Notes under the pieces: generated by a model
Told to the model about the DNA's origin: nothing
What the model saw: only the letters and a program-made list of their open reading frames with translations
Database searches by the model: none
Made by a program: the position numbers and the translations under genes
Shown: piece by piece, positions 1 through 8,378 of the stretch
Position numbering within the stretch: the first letter of the stretch is position 1
Layout: each line of letters starts with the position of its first letter
Assembly (NCBI GenBank): GCA_016200665.1
Contig: JACQEG010000035.1
Span: 1-43,088 of the forward strand
Length of the DNA: 43,088 nt
Source of the DNA: Chloroflexota bacterium
GTDB lineage: Bacteria > Chloroflexota > Limnocylindria > Limnocylindrales > CSP1-4
Direction of reading: 5' to 3'

Positions 1-902
1 ACCCCGGCATCGGCCAGGGCGCGGAGCTTCTCGACGACCGCCGGGGCCTCGCCGAGGACGCAGAACCGATCGGTGACCTCGTCGCCGACGAAGCCGGCGT
101 TGGACGAGCCGACCTCGGCGTGGTGGCGGTAGTCGTAGCCGGTCCGATCCTGGATGTAGCCGGTCAGCGCGTCCGGCAGCTGCTCCCGCGGGTACTTGTT
201 CACGAGGTCCACGACGTGGTTCGAGACGAGTGCCGGGAACCACCGGGTCCGCTCGCGGCCCTCGTCCCGCGGACCGACGTGGAGCGGCGCCGCGGCCTGG
301 ATCTTGACGGCGCCCGGATCGCGGCCGGCGGCGACCGCTGCCTCGCGGATCAGGCCGGCGAACCAGCGGATGAGATCCGGGTCCGCGAGCTGGAGAATGG
401 CGCCGTCGGCGATCCGCCCGGTCATCGCCAGGGCCATGGGCCCGTACCCGGCGACCCAGACGGGGAGCTTCCAGCGGCCGGTCCATGGCAGCTGCAGCTC
501 CGTGCCCTCGTAGACGACGGACCGGCCCTCGACGAGCTCGCGGATGACCCGCACCGCCTCCTCGGTGTTGGCGAGCGTGATCGGCGACTTGCCGAGGACC
601 CGTCGCGCCGAGTCGCCCCGGCCGATGCCGAGGTCCATCCGGCCGCCGCTCAGCTCGTTGAGCGTCGCGAGGGCGGACGCCGTGACCGTGGGCTCGCGCG
701 TCCCCGGGTTCGTGACGCAGGTGCCGAGCCGGAGCCGCGTCGAGTGCTCCGCCATGAGTGTCAGCAGCGGATACGGCTCCCGCCACAGGACGTGCGAGTC
801 GAACAGCCAGCCGTACTCGAAGCCGGCATCCTCGGCCGCCCTCGTCAGCTCGAGGGTCTCGGCGATCGAGTGATCCGGCTTGAGGGTGAACCCGAACTGC
901 AC
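1..902 (-). CDS. LLM-class (luciferase-like, probably F420-dependent) oxidoreductase, 3' end outside window
   Basis: Minus-strand translation from GTG at 902: VQFGFTLKPDHSIAETLELTRAAEDAGFEYGWLFDSHVLWREPYPLLTLMAEHSTRLRLGTCVTNPGTREPTVTASALATLNELSGGRMDLGIGRGDSARR..., typical of the family. Runs off the left edge. Listed plus-strand ORFs here are antisense. Confidence 0.85.
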   Translation of the reverse strand, partial: MQFGFTLKPDHSIAETLELTRAAEDAGFEYGWLFDSHVLWREPYPLLTLMAEHSTRLRLGTCVTNPGTREPTVTASALATLNELSGGRMDLGIGRGDSARRVLGKSPITLANTEEAVRVIRELVEGRSVVYEGTELQLPWTGRWKLPVWVAGYGPMALAMTGRIADGAILQLADPDLIRWFAGLIREAAVAAGRDPGAVKIQAAAPLHVGPRDEGRERTRWFPALVSNHVVDLVNKYPREQLPDALTGYIQDRTGYDYRHHAEVGSSNAGFVGDEVTDRFCVLGEAPAVVEKLRALADAG

Positions 903-1055
903 GTCGTCGCTCCAGGGCGGGCCGAGACGGCGGCGATTGTAGGCGCGCCACGCTCCGGTCGCGCTTGCTCGCGAAGAGTGAGTCGGATCCGGCTCCCGGG
1001 CGATCTTGCTTCATGAGGCTGCGGTCTCGTGGCCTGGCATGGGGAGGTACGACCG

Positions 1056-1787
1056 ATGCGAGCAGGGCTGGCGGGATTGGCCGCGGCAACGATGGTGGTC
1101 GTGATCGCCGTCGCGGGGCCGGTGCGGGCGGCATCGACGCCGTTCGTCGGGACGTGGTACGCGATCGACGTGGACGGCAGCCAGCAGCGGCTGTCCTTCT
1201 CGGGCGCGGAGTCCTCGGCCTTCGTATATGTCGACAGCCGGGCGACCTATTGCGGCGGCGCGCCCATCCGGGCCGAGGGGACCGCCGCGGTCACCGCGAC
1301 ACAGGCAGAGCTGACGGGTCTCATGGGCTGCGCGGGCGAGCCTCTCGCTGATTCGTTCAGCGCCACGCTGACCTACGACGCGACGGCCGGCACGTTGTCC
1401 GATGGGCTGCTGACCTGGTCCCGAGGCCGGATGCCCGAGGCGTTCCTCGGCCTGTGGCGAGCGACGGACGTCGACGGCAGCGCCATGACCCTGTCATTCG
1501 GCGGCACCGGCCTGACCCGGGACGTGGCCTACTTCGACGCCATCGCGACGTCGTGCGATCCCGACTCCTCGTTTGCCGCGACGGGCACCGGACTGATCGG
1601 CTCCGTGCCGGGTGATGGGCGGTTCATCCATGTCTGGCTGACCGGCCAATGCGAGGCCTCAGGTGCGACGATCGCGACGAACGACAAGTATGAGTACGAG
1701 GTCGCGACCAACACCCTTCGCGGCCCATTGGTTCCGGAGCCCATCGGCGGCTCGGATGGACCGGGAACGGTCATCTGGCATCGCTGA
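1056..1787 (+). CDS. Secreted protein with signal peptide and two copies of a W-x(3)-DVDGS repeat domain
   Basis: MRAGLAGLAAATMVVVIAVAGPVRAA signal peptide, then FVGTWYAIDVDGS... and FLGLWRATDVDGS... repeats. Start chosen inside the 1029 ORF. Confidence 0.75.
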   Translation: MRAGLAGLAAATMVVVIAVAGPVRAASTPFVGTWYAIDVDGSQQRLSFSGAESSAFVYVDSRATYCGGAPIRAEGTAAVTATQAELTGLMGCAGEPLADSFSATLTYDATAGTLSDGLLTWSRGRMPEAFLGLWRATDVDGSAMTLSFGGTGLTRDVAYFDAIATSCDPDSSFAATGTGLIGSVPGDGRFIHVWLTGQCEASGATIATNDKYEYEVATNTLRGPLVPEPIGGSDGPGTVIWHR

Positions 1788-1851
1788 TCCCAACCGATCG
1801 CGCGGCGGCCGAGGCTTCGGTCGTGCGCCGGCCCCGAGCGAGGCGAATGAC

Positions 1852-2529
1852 ATGACGGTCGTCGCCTCGCTCGTGGCTGCTCGGCATGTGACGTCCATAG
1901 CCATTGCGATTCGGCGCCAGGCCCGCGACGATGGCGGGGCGTCCCAACGGCCGACCGTCGAGGGCGGGGTGATCGTGTCGCCGATGGCGCTGGAGCTGGT
2001 CGATCGCGCGCGAGGTGGCGATGTCGAGGCGTTCTCGACCCTGGCCCGCGGGGTCGGCGACCGGCTGTTCGCGATCGCCTTCACGATCCTCGGCGATCGG
2101 GCGTCAGCCGAGGACGTGGTCCAGCAGGCGCTCCTCCACATCTGGCGCAATCTGCCGTCGTTGCGCGAGCCTGAGCGGTTCGATGGATGGTCGTACCGGA
2201 TCGTCGTGAACGCCGCCCACGCCGAGATTCGCCGGCTCCGCCACTGGACGATCGTCTCGAGCGAGGTCAGCCCGGTTGCCACCTCCCGCGACCATGCGTC
2301 TGGCATCGTGGCCCGGGACGAGGTCGAGCGGGCGATGCGACGGCTGTCGCCCGACCACCGCACGGTGCTGGTGCTCAAGCACGTCGCGGACCTCCCGAAC
2401 GATGAGATCGCCGCGCTGCTGGGCGTCCCGGAGGGGACCGTCAGGTCCCGGCTCCACCACGCCCAGGGACAGCTGCGCGCCGCGATTGCCGCCGACTCCC
2501 GTCCGAGCGTCCCCGGAGGCGTGCCATGA
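1852..2529 (+). CDS. ECF-type RNA polymerase sigma factor
   Basis: RGGDVEAFSTLARGVGDRLFAIAFTILGDRASAEDVVQQALLHIWRNL (region 2) and HRTVLVLKHVADLPNDEIAALLGVPEGTVRSRLHHAQGQLR (region 4). Start uncertain (1852, 1969 GTG or 1984). Confidence 0.88.
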   Translation: MTVVASLVAARHVTSIAIAIRRQARDDGGASQRPTVEGGVIVSPMALELVDRARGGDVEAFSTLARGVGDRLFAIAFTILGDRASAEDVVQQALLHIWRNLPSLREPERFDGWSYRIVVNAAHAEIRRLRHWTIVSSEVSPVATSRDHASGIVARDEVERAMRRLSPDHRTVLVLKHVADLPNDEIAALLGVPEGTVRSRLHHAQGQLRAAIAADSRPSVPGGVP

Positions 2530-3539
2530 CCGGCGACCGCAACGACCCCGAGATTGCCGAGCTCCTCTCGGCCCGAGCCGGGCCGCTGTCAGGCGACGTC
2601 CTCACCGCGGTGGACGCGTCCGTGCGTCGAACGCCCCAGGCCGGGCCACCGGCCTTCGTCCGGCGCGGCGTCTTCAGCCAACCGAGGTGGCCGCTCGCCG
2701 CCGCGGCTGCACTCGTCGTCCTCGTCATCGGCCTGGCCGCGCTGGCCGAGCTCGCGCCTGGCCTGATCGGGCAGATCCCGCCCGGACCGGGTTCGACAGT
2801 CCCGTCGCCGACGCGACCAAGCCCGCCGATCACCGCAACGCCCGGGACGTCGCCGCTCGCCACCTCGATTGGGCCGGCCTCCCTGGCCGGCCTGTGGTCG
2901 ACCATCGACGTCGACGGCAGCCAGATGACGGTGACGCTCCTGGCCGTCGGGAATGGCTGGGACGTGACCTACGTCGACGCCCGGGCCACGGCCTGTGGGG
3001 GATCTCCGCTCACGAGCCACGGCACGGGCGTGACGGTCGAGAACGGGATCGAGGCCTCGACGGTCGGTGGCTGCGTCGGCCAGCCGTCGGCGGCGCCGGC
3101 CATGACCACGGTGTTCACCTACGATCCGGTCACCGACAGCCTGAGCTCTCCCACCGGAATCGCGGCGCCGGCCTCGTACACGTGGCGGCGCGGCCCGGGC
3201 GCGCCGGACGCGTTCGACCGTGACTGGACGTTCCAGTCAGGGGGCGAGACCCGTTCGCTCCTCCTGTCGGGCAGTGGCGTGACCCGCACCGTGAGCTATG
3301 CCGAGACCGGCTCTCCTCGATGCGGCGGCCTGACGTTCAGCGCCGACGGGAGCGGCCGGCTGGGGACCGAGGTCGGTGCGGGTCGCATCCTCAGCGTGGA
3401 GCTCAGCGGCGGCTGCGAGGGTGCACCCGCGCAGGCCCTGAGCTGGAGGTTCGAGTACCTCGTCGAGTCGGACTCCCTCGTCGGCCCGCTGGACGCGGCC
3501 GGCGGTTCGCTGCCGCAGACGGTCTCCTGGCGATTCTGA
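2526..3539 (+). CDS. Candidate anti-sigma factor: cytoplasmic N-terminus, single TM, two extracytoplasmic DVDGS-type repeats
   Basis: ATGA overlap with the sigma gene stop. TM PLAAAAALVVLVIGLAALAEL, then LAGLWSTIDVDGSQ... and FDRDWTFQSGGETRS... repeats related to the 1056-1787 protein. Confidence 0.75.
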   Translation: MTGDRNDPEIAELLSARAGPLSGDVLTAVDASVRRTPQAGPPAFVRRGVFSQPRWPLAAAAALVVLVIGLAALAELAPGLIGQIPPGPGSTVPSPTRPSPPITATPGTSPLATSIGPASLAGLWSTIDVDGSQMTVTLLAVGNGWDVTYVDARATACGGSPLTSHGTGVTVENGIEASTVGGCVGQPSAAPAMTTVFTYDPVTDSLSSPTGIAAPASYTWRRGPGAPDAFDRDWTFQSGGETRSLLLSGSGVTRTVSYAETGSPRCGGLTFSADGSGRLGTEVGAGRILSVELSGGCEGAPAQALSWRFEYLVESDSLVGPLDAAGGSLPQTVSWRF

Positions 3540-3569
3540 ACGGCCCGGGCGGCGGGGTGAGGGACGGGT

Positions 3570-4421
3570 CTACGGCCGCGTCAGGTCGTCGTACTGGTCG
3601 GGCCGTCGGTCGCGGTAGAACTGCCACGTCTGGCGGACCTTCTCGATCATGTCGAGGTCGAGGTCGCGGACGATGAGCTCCTCGTCGTGCGGGCTGCCCA
3701 CCGGGCCGATGAACTGGCCCAGCGGGTCGACGAAGTAGCTCTGGCCGTAGAAGTCGTCGTCGCCGATCTCCTTCTCGACCCCGACCCGGTTGATCGTGCC
3801 CACGAAGTAGCCGTTGGCGAGCGAGTGGCTGACCTGCTCGACCCGCCACAGGTATTCGCTCAGGCCGCGTGAGGTGGCACTCGGGATCAGCACGATCTCG
3901 GCGCCGTTGAGGCCGAGCGCGCGGGCGCCCTCGGGGAAGTGCCGGTCGTAGCAGATGTAGACGCCGATCTTGCCCACCGCGGTCTGGAAGACGGGATACC
4001 CGAGGTTCCCCGGCCGGAAGTAGAACTTCTCCCAGAAGCCCTTCACGTGCGGGATGTGCGTCTTCCGGTACTTCCCGAGATACGTCCCGTCCGAGTCGAT
4101 GACGGCCGCGGTGTTGTAGTAGATCCCGGCGGTCTGGCTGTCCTCCTCGTACATCGGCACGACGAGGACCATCCCGAGCTCCCGCGCCAGCGACTGCATC
4201 CGTTTCGTCGTCGGACCGTCCGGGATGAGCTCCGTGTACGAGTAGTACTTGGCGTCCTGGACCTGGCAGAAGTAGGGCCCGTAGAACAGCTCCTGGAAGA
4301 GCATGAACTGAGCGCCCTGCTCCCTCGCCTGGTGGGCGTACTGCTCGTGCTTCTGGATCATCGACTCCTTGTCGCCGGTCCAGGTCGCCTGCAGCAGCGC
4401 TCCTCGCACCTTCCGCGCCAT
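3570..4421 (-). CDS. Nitrilase-superfamily hydrolase (beta-ureidopropionase / N-carbamoylputrescine amidase-like)
   Basis: Glu-Lys-Cys triad contexts FQELFYGPYF, KYRKTHIPHV, ICYDRHFPEGAR. ATG at 4421; the longer upstream ORF is unlikely. Confidence 0.88.
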   Translation of the reverse strand: MARKVRGALLQATWTGDKESMIQKHEQYAHQAREQGAQFMLFQELFYGPYFCQVQDAKYYSYTELIPDGPTTKRMQSLARELGMVLVVPMYEEDSQTAGIYYNTAAVIDSDGTYLGKYRKTHIPHVKGFWEKFYFRPGNLGYPVFQTAVGKIGVYICYDRHFPEGARALGLNGAEIVLIPSATSRGLSEYLWRVEQVSHSLANGYFVGTINRVGVEKEIGDDDFYGQSYFVDPLGQFIGPVGSPHDEELIVRDLDLDMIEKVRQTWQFYRDRRPDQYDDLTRP

Positions 4422-4606
4422 GTCCACGCCTCCGCTCAGACCGCTCCGATCGTTCGAAGGTGCCGAGGGTACACCGCGAGCCTGGCGATCCTGCCTCGGC
4501 CGTACGGCCGGCCTCGGGTCATGCCCAGATGGGCCGCACAGAACGGGCGGTCCGGCACGCTTGGCGGTCCTGCCGCTCGTGGTCCCATTCGGTCCGGACC
4601 GTCCGT

Positions 4607-4633
4607 GCGGGCCCGGGGTGTCTCCGGGCCCGC
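4607..4633. promoter_or_regulatory. 10-bp perfect stem-loop in the leader of the aminotransferase gene
   Basis: GCGGGCCCGG-GGTGTCT-CCGGGCCCGC, 39 nt before the ATG. Confidence 0.5.
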
Positions 4634-4671
4634 CTGTGGTGTAATGCCGCAACCAGCAAGGAGGCCGCCCG

Positions 4672-6009
4672 ATGGGCGTCGAGACCGCCGGCACGCGCAT
4701 GACGAGCGAGCAGATCGTCGCCGCCAATCGCGCCCACACGTTCTTCTCGTGGTCCGTCCAGGGCCAGCTCGACCCGGTCGCGATCGACCGGGCGGAGGGG
4801 GTCTACCTCTACACCCCCGAGGGCAAGCGGATCCTCGACTTCAACAGCCAGCTGATGTCGGTCAACATCGGCCACGGCGACATGCGGGTCGTCAACGCGA
4901 TCACCGAGCAGGCGACGAAGCTCCAGTACGTCCAGCCGGCCTTTGCGACCGAGATCCGCGGCCGGCTCGGCGCCAAGCTCGCCGAGATCCTGCCCGGCGA
5001 CATGGACAAGGTGTTCTTCACTCTCGGCGGCGCCGAGGCGGTCGAGAACGCCATCAAGTTCGCCCGCCACCTGACCGGGCGCCACAAGATCCTGAGCCGC
5101 TACCGGGCCTACCACGGCGCGACCTTCGGGGCGATGACCCTGACCGGCGACCCACGCCGCTGGGCCAACGAGCCCGGCCTGGTCGGCGTCGTCCGCTACC
5201 CCGACACCCACCGCTGGGGCGAGGCCGAACCGCGGCCTGTCGCCGAGAGCCTCCAGGGCCTCGAGGACGTCATCCGCTACGAGGGCGCGCACACGATCGC
5301 GGCGATCTTCCTCGAGACGATCGTCGGGACGAACGGCATCCTCATCCCACCGGACGGGTACATCAAGGGCGTCCGCGAGATCTGCGACCGGAACGGCATC
5401 CTCATGGTCTGCGACGAGGTCATGGCCGGCTTCGGCCGGACCGGCCGCTGGTTCGCGGTCGACCACTGGGACGTCGTGCCGGACCTCATGACGATGGCCA
5501 AGGGCCTCACGAGCTCGTACCTGCCGCTCGGCGCGGTGGCCATGCGCCACCACATTGCCGAGGCGTTCGAGACGCGGATGTTCTACGGCGGGCTGACGTA
5601 CAGCAGCCACCCGGTGAGCCTCGCCGCCGCCCTCGCGACGATCAGCGTCTACGAGGAGGACGACCTCATCGGCAACGCCGCCCGGCTCGGGCCGGTCATG
5701 ACCGCGCACCACGAGCGGCTGGCGGCCAGGCACCCGTCCGTCGGGGCGCATCGGAACCTCGGGCTGTTCGGCATCCTGGACCTCGTCCGGAGCCGCGACC
5801 CGTGGACGCCGATGACGTCGTTCAACGCGACCAGCGACGAGATGAAGGCGATCGGCAAGTTCTTCCGCGAGAACGGGCTGTACGCGTTCACGCCGAACAA
5901 CTCGATCCACACCAACCCGCCGCTGTGCATCACCGAGGCGCAGCTCGCGGACGGCTTCGAGATCATCGATCGGGCGCTCGACATCGCCGACCAGGCGGTG
6001 CTCGGGTAG
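4672..6009 (+). CDS. Class III PLP-dependent aminotransferase
   Basis: TLGGAEAVENAIKFAR, AYHGATFGAMTLTGD, LMVCDEVMAGFGRTGRWFAVDHW, MTMAKGLTSSYLPLGAV (PLP lysine). Confidence 0.9.
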   Translation: MGVETAGTRMTSEQIVAANRAHTFFSWSVQGQLDPVAIDRAEGVYLYTPEGKRILDFNSQLMSVNIGHGDMRVVNAITEQATKLQYVQPAFATEIRGRLGAKLAEILPGDMDKVFFTLGGAEAVENAIKFARHLTGRHKILSRYRAYHGATFGAMTLTGDPRRWANEPGLVGVVRYPDTHRWGEAEPRPVAESLQGLEDVIRYEGAHTIAAIFLETIVGTNGILIPPDGYIKGVREICDRNGILMVCDEVMAGFGRTGRWFAVDHWDVVPDLMTMAKGLTSSYLPLGAVAMRHHIAEAFETRMFYGGLTYSSHPVSLAAALATISVYEEDDLIGNAARLGPVMTAHHERLAARHPSVGAHRNLGLFGILDLVRSRDPWTPMTSFNATSDEMKAIGKFFRENGLYAFTPNNSIHTNPPLCITEAQLADGFEIIDRALDIADQAVLG

Positions 6010-6017
6010 ATGGCGTC

Positions 6018-6040
6018 GGCCGTCGTCGGTGGCGACGGCC
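6018..6040. terminator. Stem-loop between the aminotransferase and binding-protein genes
   Basis: GGCCGTCG-TCGGTGG-CGACGGCC, 8-bp perfect stem 9 nt after the stop codon; no U-tract. Confidence 0.45.
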
Positions 6041-6085
6041 AGACTCCTCGCCCACCGCGTCCGTGACCGAGGAGTGCAACGAGGG

Positions 6086-7288
6086 ATGATTCGCCGACCG
6101 TACTTCACGCTGGTCGCCATCGCGGCCATCGCGGCCATTGCCGTCAGCGCCTGCTCGCCGTCCGAATCGCCGGCCCCGTCCGGCAGCCCGGCGGCGTCCG
6201 CCGGTGCCTCGCCCGGCAGCTCGCCCGGCGCGACGGGAGCCCTGACGACGATCCGGGTCCAGCTGCCGGGTCCGATCGACGGCGAATTCGCGGGTCTCAT
6301 CGCGGCGCAGAAGCTCGGCTACTTCACCGACGAGAACATCTCGGTGACGCTGCTGCCCGGCGACCCGAACCTCGCGACGCGGACCTCGGCGTTCTACCGC
6401 CCCGGCGCGACCGGCCCGGAGATCACGATCTCCGACGTCACCTCGGTCCTCGCCGCCCGCGAGCATTCGGCCTCTGACCTCGTCCATATCGCCCAGCTCT
6501 TCCAGCGCTCCGGGACCGTCCTCCTGACCTGGGCGAAGGACGACGTCAAGGACACCTGCGGCCTCATCGGCAAGAAGATCGGGATCTGGGCGGCGCCGGC
6601 CGACGTCGAGGTCGATGCCACCCTGGCCACGCTGTCGAGCTGCCCGCTCGCCGGTGCCAGCAACTACACCCGGGTCGACATCCCGCCGGTCGCGACCGCG
6701 ACCCAGGGCGCGACGACCGCGTTCCTGGCCCACACCGTGGACGCGATGCAGGCCTTCACCTACGAGCAGCTCGCCCAGGTGCTCGAGGCGACGAACCCGG
6801 CGACGAAGCAGCAGTACACCCCCGACGACGTCGTGGCGATGCCGCTCGCCGATCGGACCGCGACTCTCCAGGACGCGATCTTCGCGAGCGCGGCGTGGCT
6901 CCAGGGCACCGGCCATCGCGATCAGGCCGTGAACTTCGTCCGGGCCGTCGTGCGCGGTTGGGTCTACTGCCGCGACCACGAGGAGGACTGCGTCCAGTTC
7001 ACCCTCGCGGCGACGACCGGCCTCGGGACCAGCCACACCCGCTGGATGATCAACGAGGTCAATGCCCTGATCTGGCCCAGCCCGGATGACATCGGCACGC
7101 TCGATCCGATCCAGTGGCAGCAGACGGTGAACCTCGCCAAGGCGGCGGGTGTCATCACGAAGCTCCCCTCGATCGATGCCTACGACGACACGATCGTCCC
7201 GGAGGCGATCGCGATCCTGACCGGCAAGGACCTCGCGGCGGTCGACTACAAGAAGGTGCCCGTGGCCGTGGCGCCGGGCGGGAAGTAG
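6086..7288 (+). CDS. ABC transporter substrate-binding lipoprotein, NMT1/THI5/SsuA-like
   Basis: Lipobox-like AVSACSPSESPAPSGSPA; mature part starts TIRVQLPGPIDGEFAGLIAAQKLGYFTDENISVTLLPGDPN. Confidence 0.8.
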   Translation: MIRRPYFTLVAIAAIAAIAVSACSPSESPAPSGSPAASAGASPGSSPGATGALTTIRVQLPGPIDGEFAGLIAAQKLGYFTDENISVTLLPGDPNLATRTSAFYRPGATGPEITISDVTSVLAAREHSASDLVHIAQLFQRSGTVLLTWAKDDVKDTCGLIGKKIGIWAAPADVEVDATLATLSSCPLAGASNYTRVDIPPVATATQGATTAFLAHTVDAMQAFTYEQLAQVLEATNPATKQQYTPDDVVAMPLADRTATLQDAIFASAAWLQGTGHRDQAVNFVRAVVRGWVYCRDHEEDCVQFTLAATTGLGTSHTRWMINEVNALIWPSPDDIGTLDPIQWQQTVNLAKAAGVITKLPSIDAYDDTIVPEAIAILTGKDLAAVDYKKVPVAVAPGGK

Positions 7289-7335
7289 CCGGGCGCCGAC
7301 ACGCAGCCGTCACGGGGAGGCACTACGCTGCCGCC

Positions 7336-8142
7336 GTGGCGGACCAGGATCCGGTCGCGAACACCAACGAGTGGCGTGCCCTGCTGACGGGCGAGGCCCC
7401 GCAGCTCCGGAACGTCCGTCGGTTCTGGCAGCGCGTGCCGGCCGCGCCGCGCTGCAAGGTCTGCGCCTCGCCGACGCACGGGATCGGCGGTGCGCTGGCG
7501 CGGCTCATGTGGCACGGGCCGATGCGCGACAACCCGCTGCTCTGCAAGGCCTGCTTCGGGCAGCTGTCGAAGTTCCCGGGCGGTGCCGAGGTCGAGCTCA
7601 GCGTCCTGTTCGCCGACGTCCGCGGCTCGACCGGGCTCGCGGAGCGCGTCTCGGCCTCGGAGTTCCGGACCCTGATCCAGGCCTACTACCGGTCGGCGGC
7701 GGTCGCGATCGACGAGAACGGCGGGATCGTCGACAAGTTCCTCGGTGACGGGGTCATGGCCCTGTTCATCCCGGTCATCACCGGCGAGAACCATGCCAGT
7801 CGCGCGATCGATGCCGGCCACGCGGTCCTGCAGGCCATCGAGCACGACGGGCTCGCCCGCCGGGGCTTGCGCGTCGGGGCGGGCATCCACACCGGCGAGG
7901 CGTTCGTCGGGGTCGTCGGCGGCGGCGAGAAGATCGATTTCACGGCGCTCGGTGACACGGTCAACATCGCGGCGCGGCTCGGCAGCCTGGCCGGGCCGGG
8001 CGAGCTGATCGTGAGCGAAGCCACGCTGGCGCGGGCCGGGCGGAACCTGCCGGGCGATCGGCGCGAGGTCGACATCGCCGGCCGGGCCGGCGCCTTGCGG
8101 GTCGTCGCCCAGGTCGAGCAGGCGGAGCGGCTCAGCGCCTGA
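7336..8142 (+). CDS. Class III adenylate/guanylate cyclase with N-terminal CxxC...CxxC motif
   Basis: VELSVLFADVRGSTGLAERVS, GGIVDKFLGDGVMALF, KIDFTALGDTVNIAARL; N-terminal CKVC and LLCKACF. GTG start. Confidence 0.87.
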   Translation: MADQDPVANTNEWRALLTGEAPQLRNVRRFWQRVPAAPRCKVCASPTHGIGGALARLMWHGPMRDNPLLCKACFGQLSKFPGGAEVELSVLFADVRGSTGLAERVSASEFRTLIQAYYRSAAVAIDENGGIVDKFLGDGVMALFIPVITGENHASRAIDAGHAVLQAIEHDGLARRGLRVGAGIHTGEAFVGVVGGGEKIDFTALGDTVNIAARLGSLAGPGELIVSEATLARAGRNLPGDRREVDIAGRAGALRVVAQVEQAERLSA

Positions 8143-8251
8143 CCACGGTGGAGGAGTCGCCGGCTCCGCGTGACGGGATGGCGCTGCGGCGTGATCCACG
8201 GTCACGCATCGGGCGTATCACGGAGGAGAAGGGCACAACAGGGAGCAGCCA

Positions 8252-8368
8252 ATGACCCGACTCATGGCGCTCGCTCGACTGGCGCGCCAGCGCTCGGTCG
8301 GTCTTGCCCTCGTCACCCTCCCGGTCCTGATCGCCGCATGCAATGGCAAGGGCGGGAGCGGCTACTGA
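8252..8368 (+). CDS. 38-aa putative small lipoprotein
   Basis: MTRLMALARLARQRSVGLALVTLPVLIAACNGKGGSGY*, lipobox-like LIAAC; GGGAG Shine-Dalgarno-like sequence just upstream. Below the length cut-off of the supplied ORF track. Confidence 0.55.
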   Translation: MTRLMALARLARQRSVGLALVTLPVLIAACNGKGGSGY

Positions 8369-8378
8369 GCGCTGCCGC

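Noticed and set aside
3939-6089. 716-aa plus-strand ORF
   Set aside because: Antisense to the nitrilase gene, then out of frame with the aminotransferase; no recognisable domain.
4519-6300. 593-aa minus-strand ORF
   Set aside because: Antisense of the class III aminotransferase, whose motifs are clear on the plus strand.
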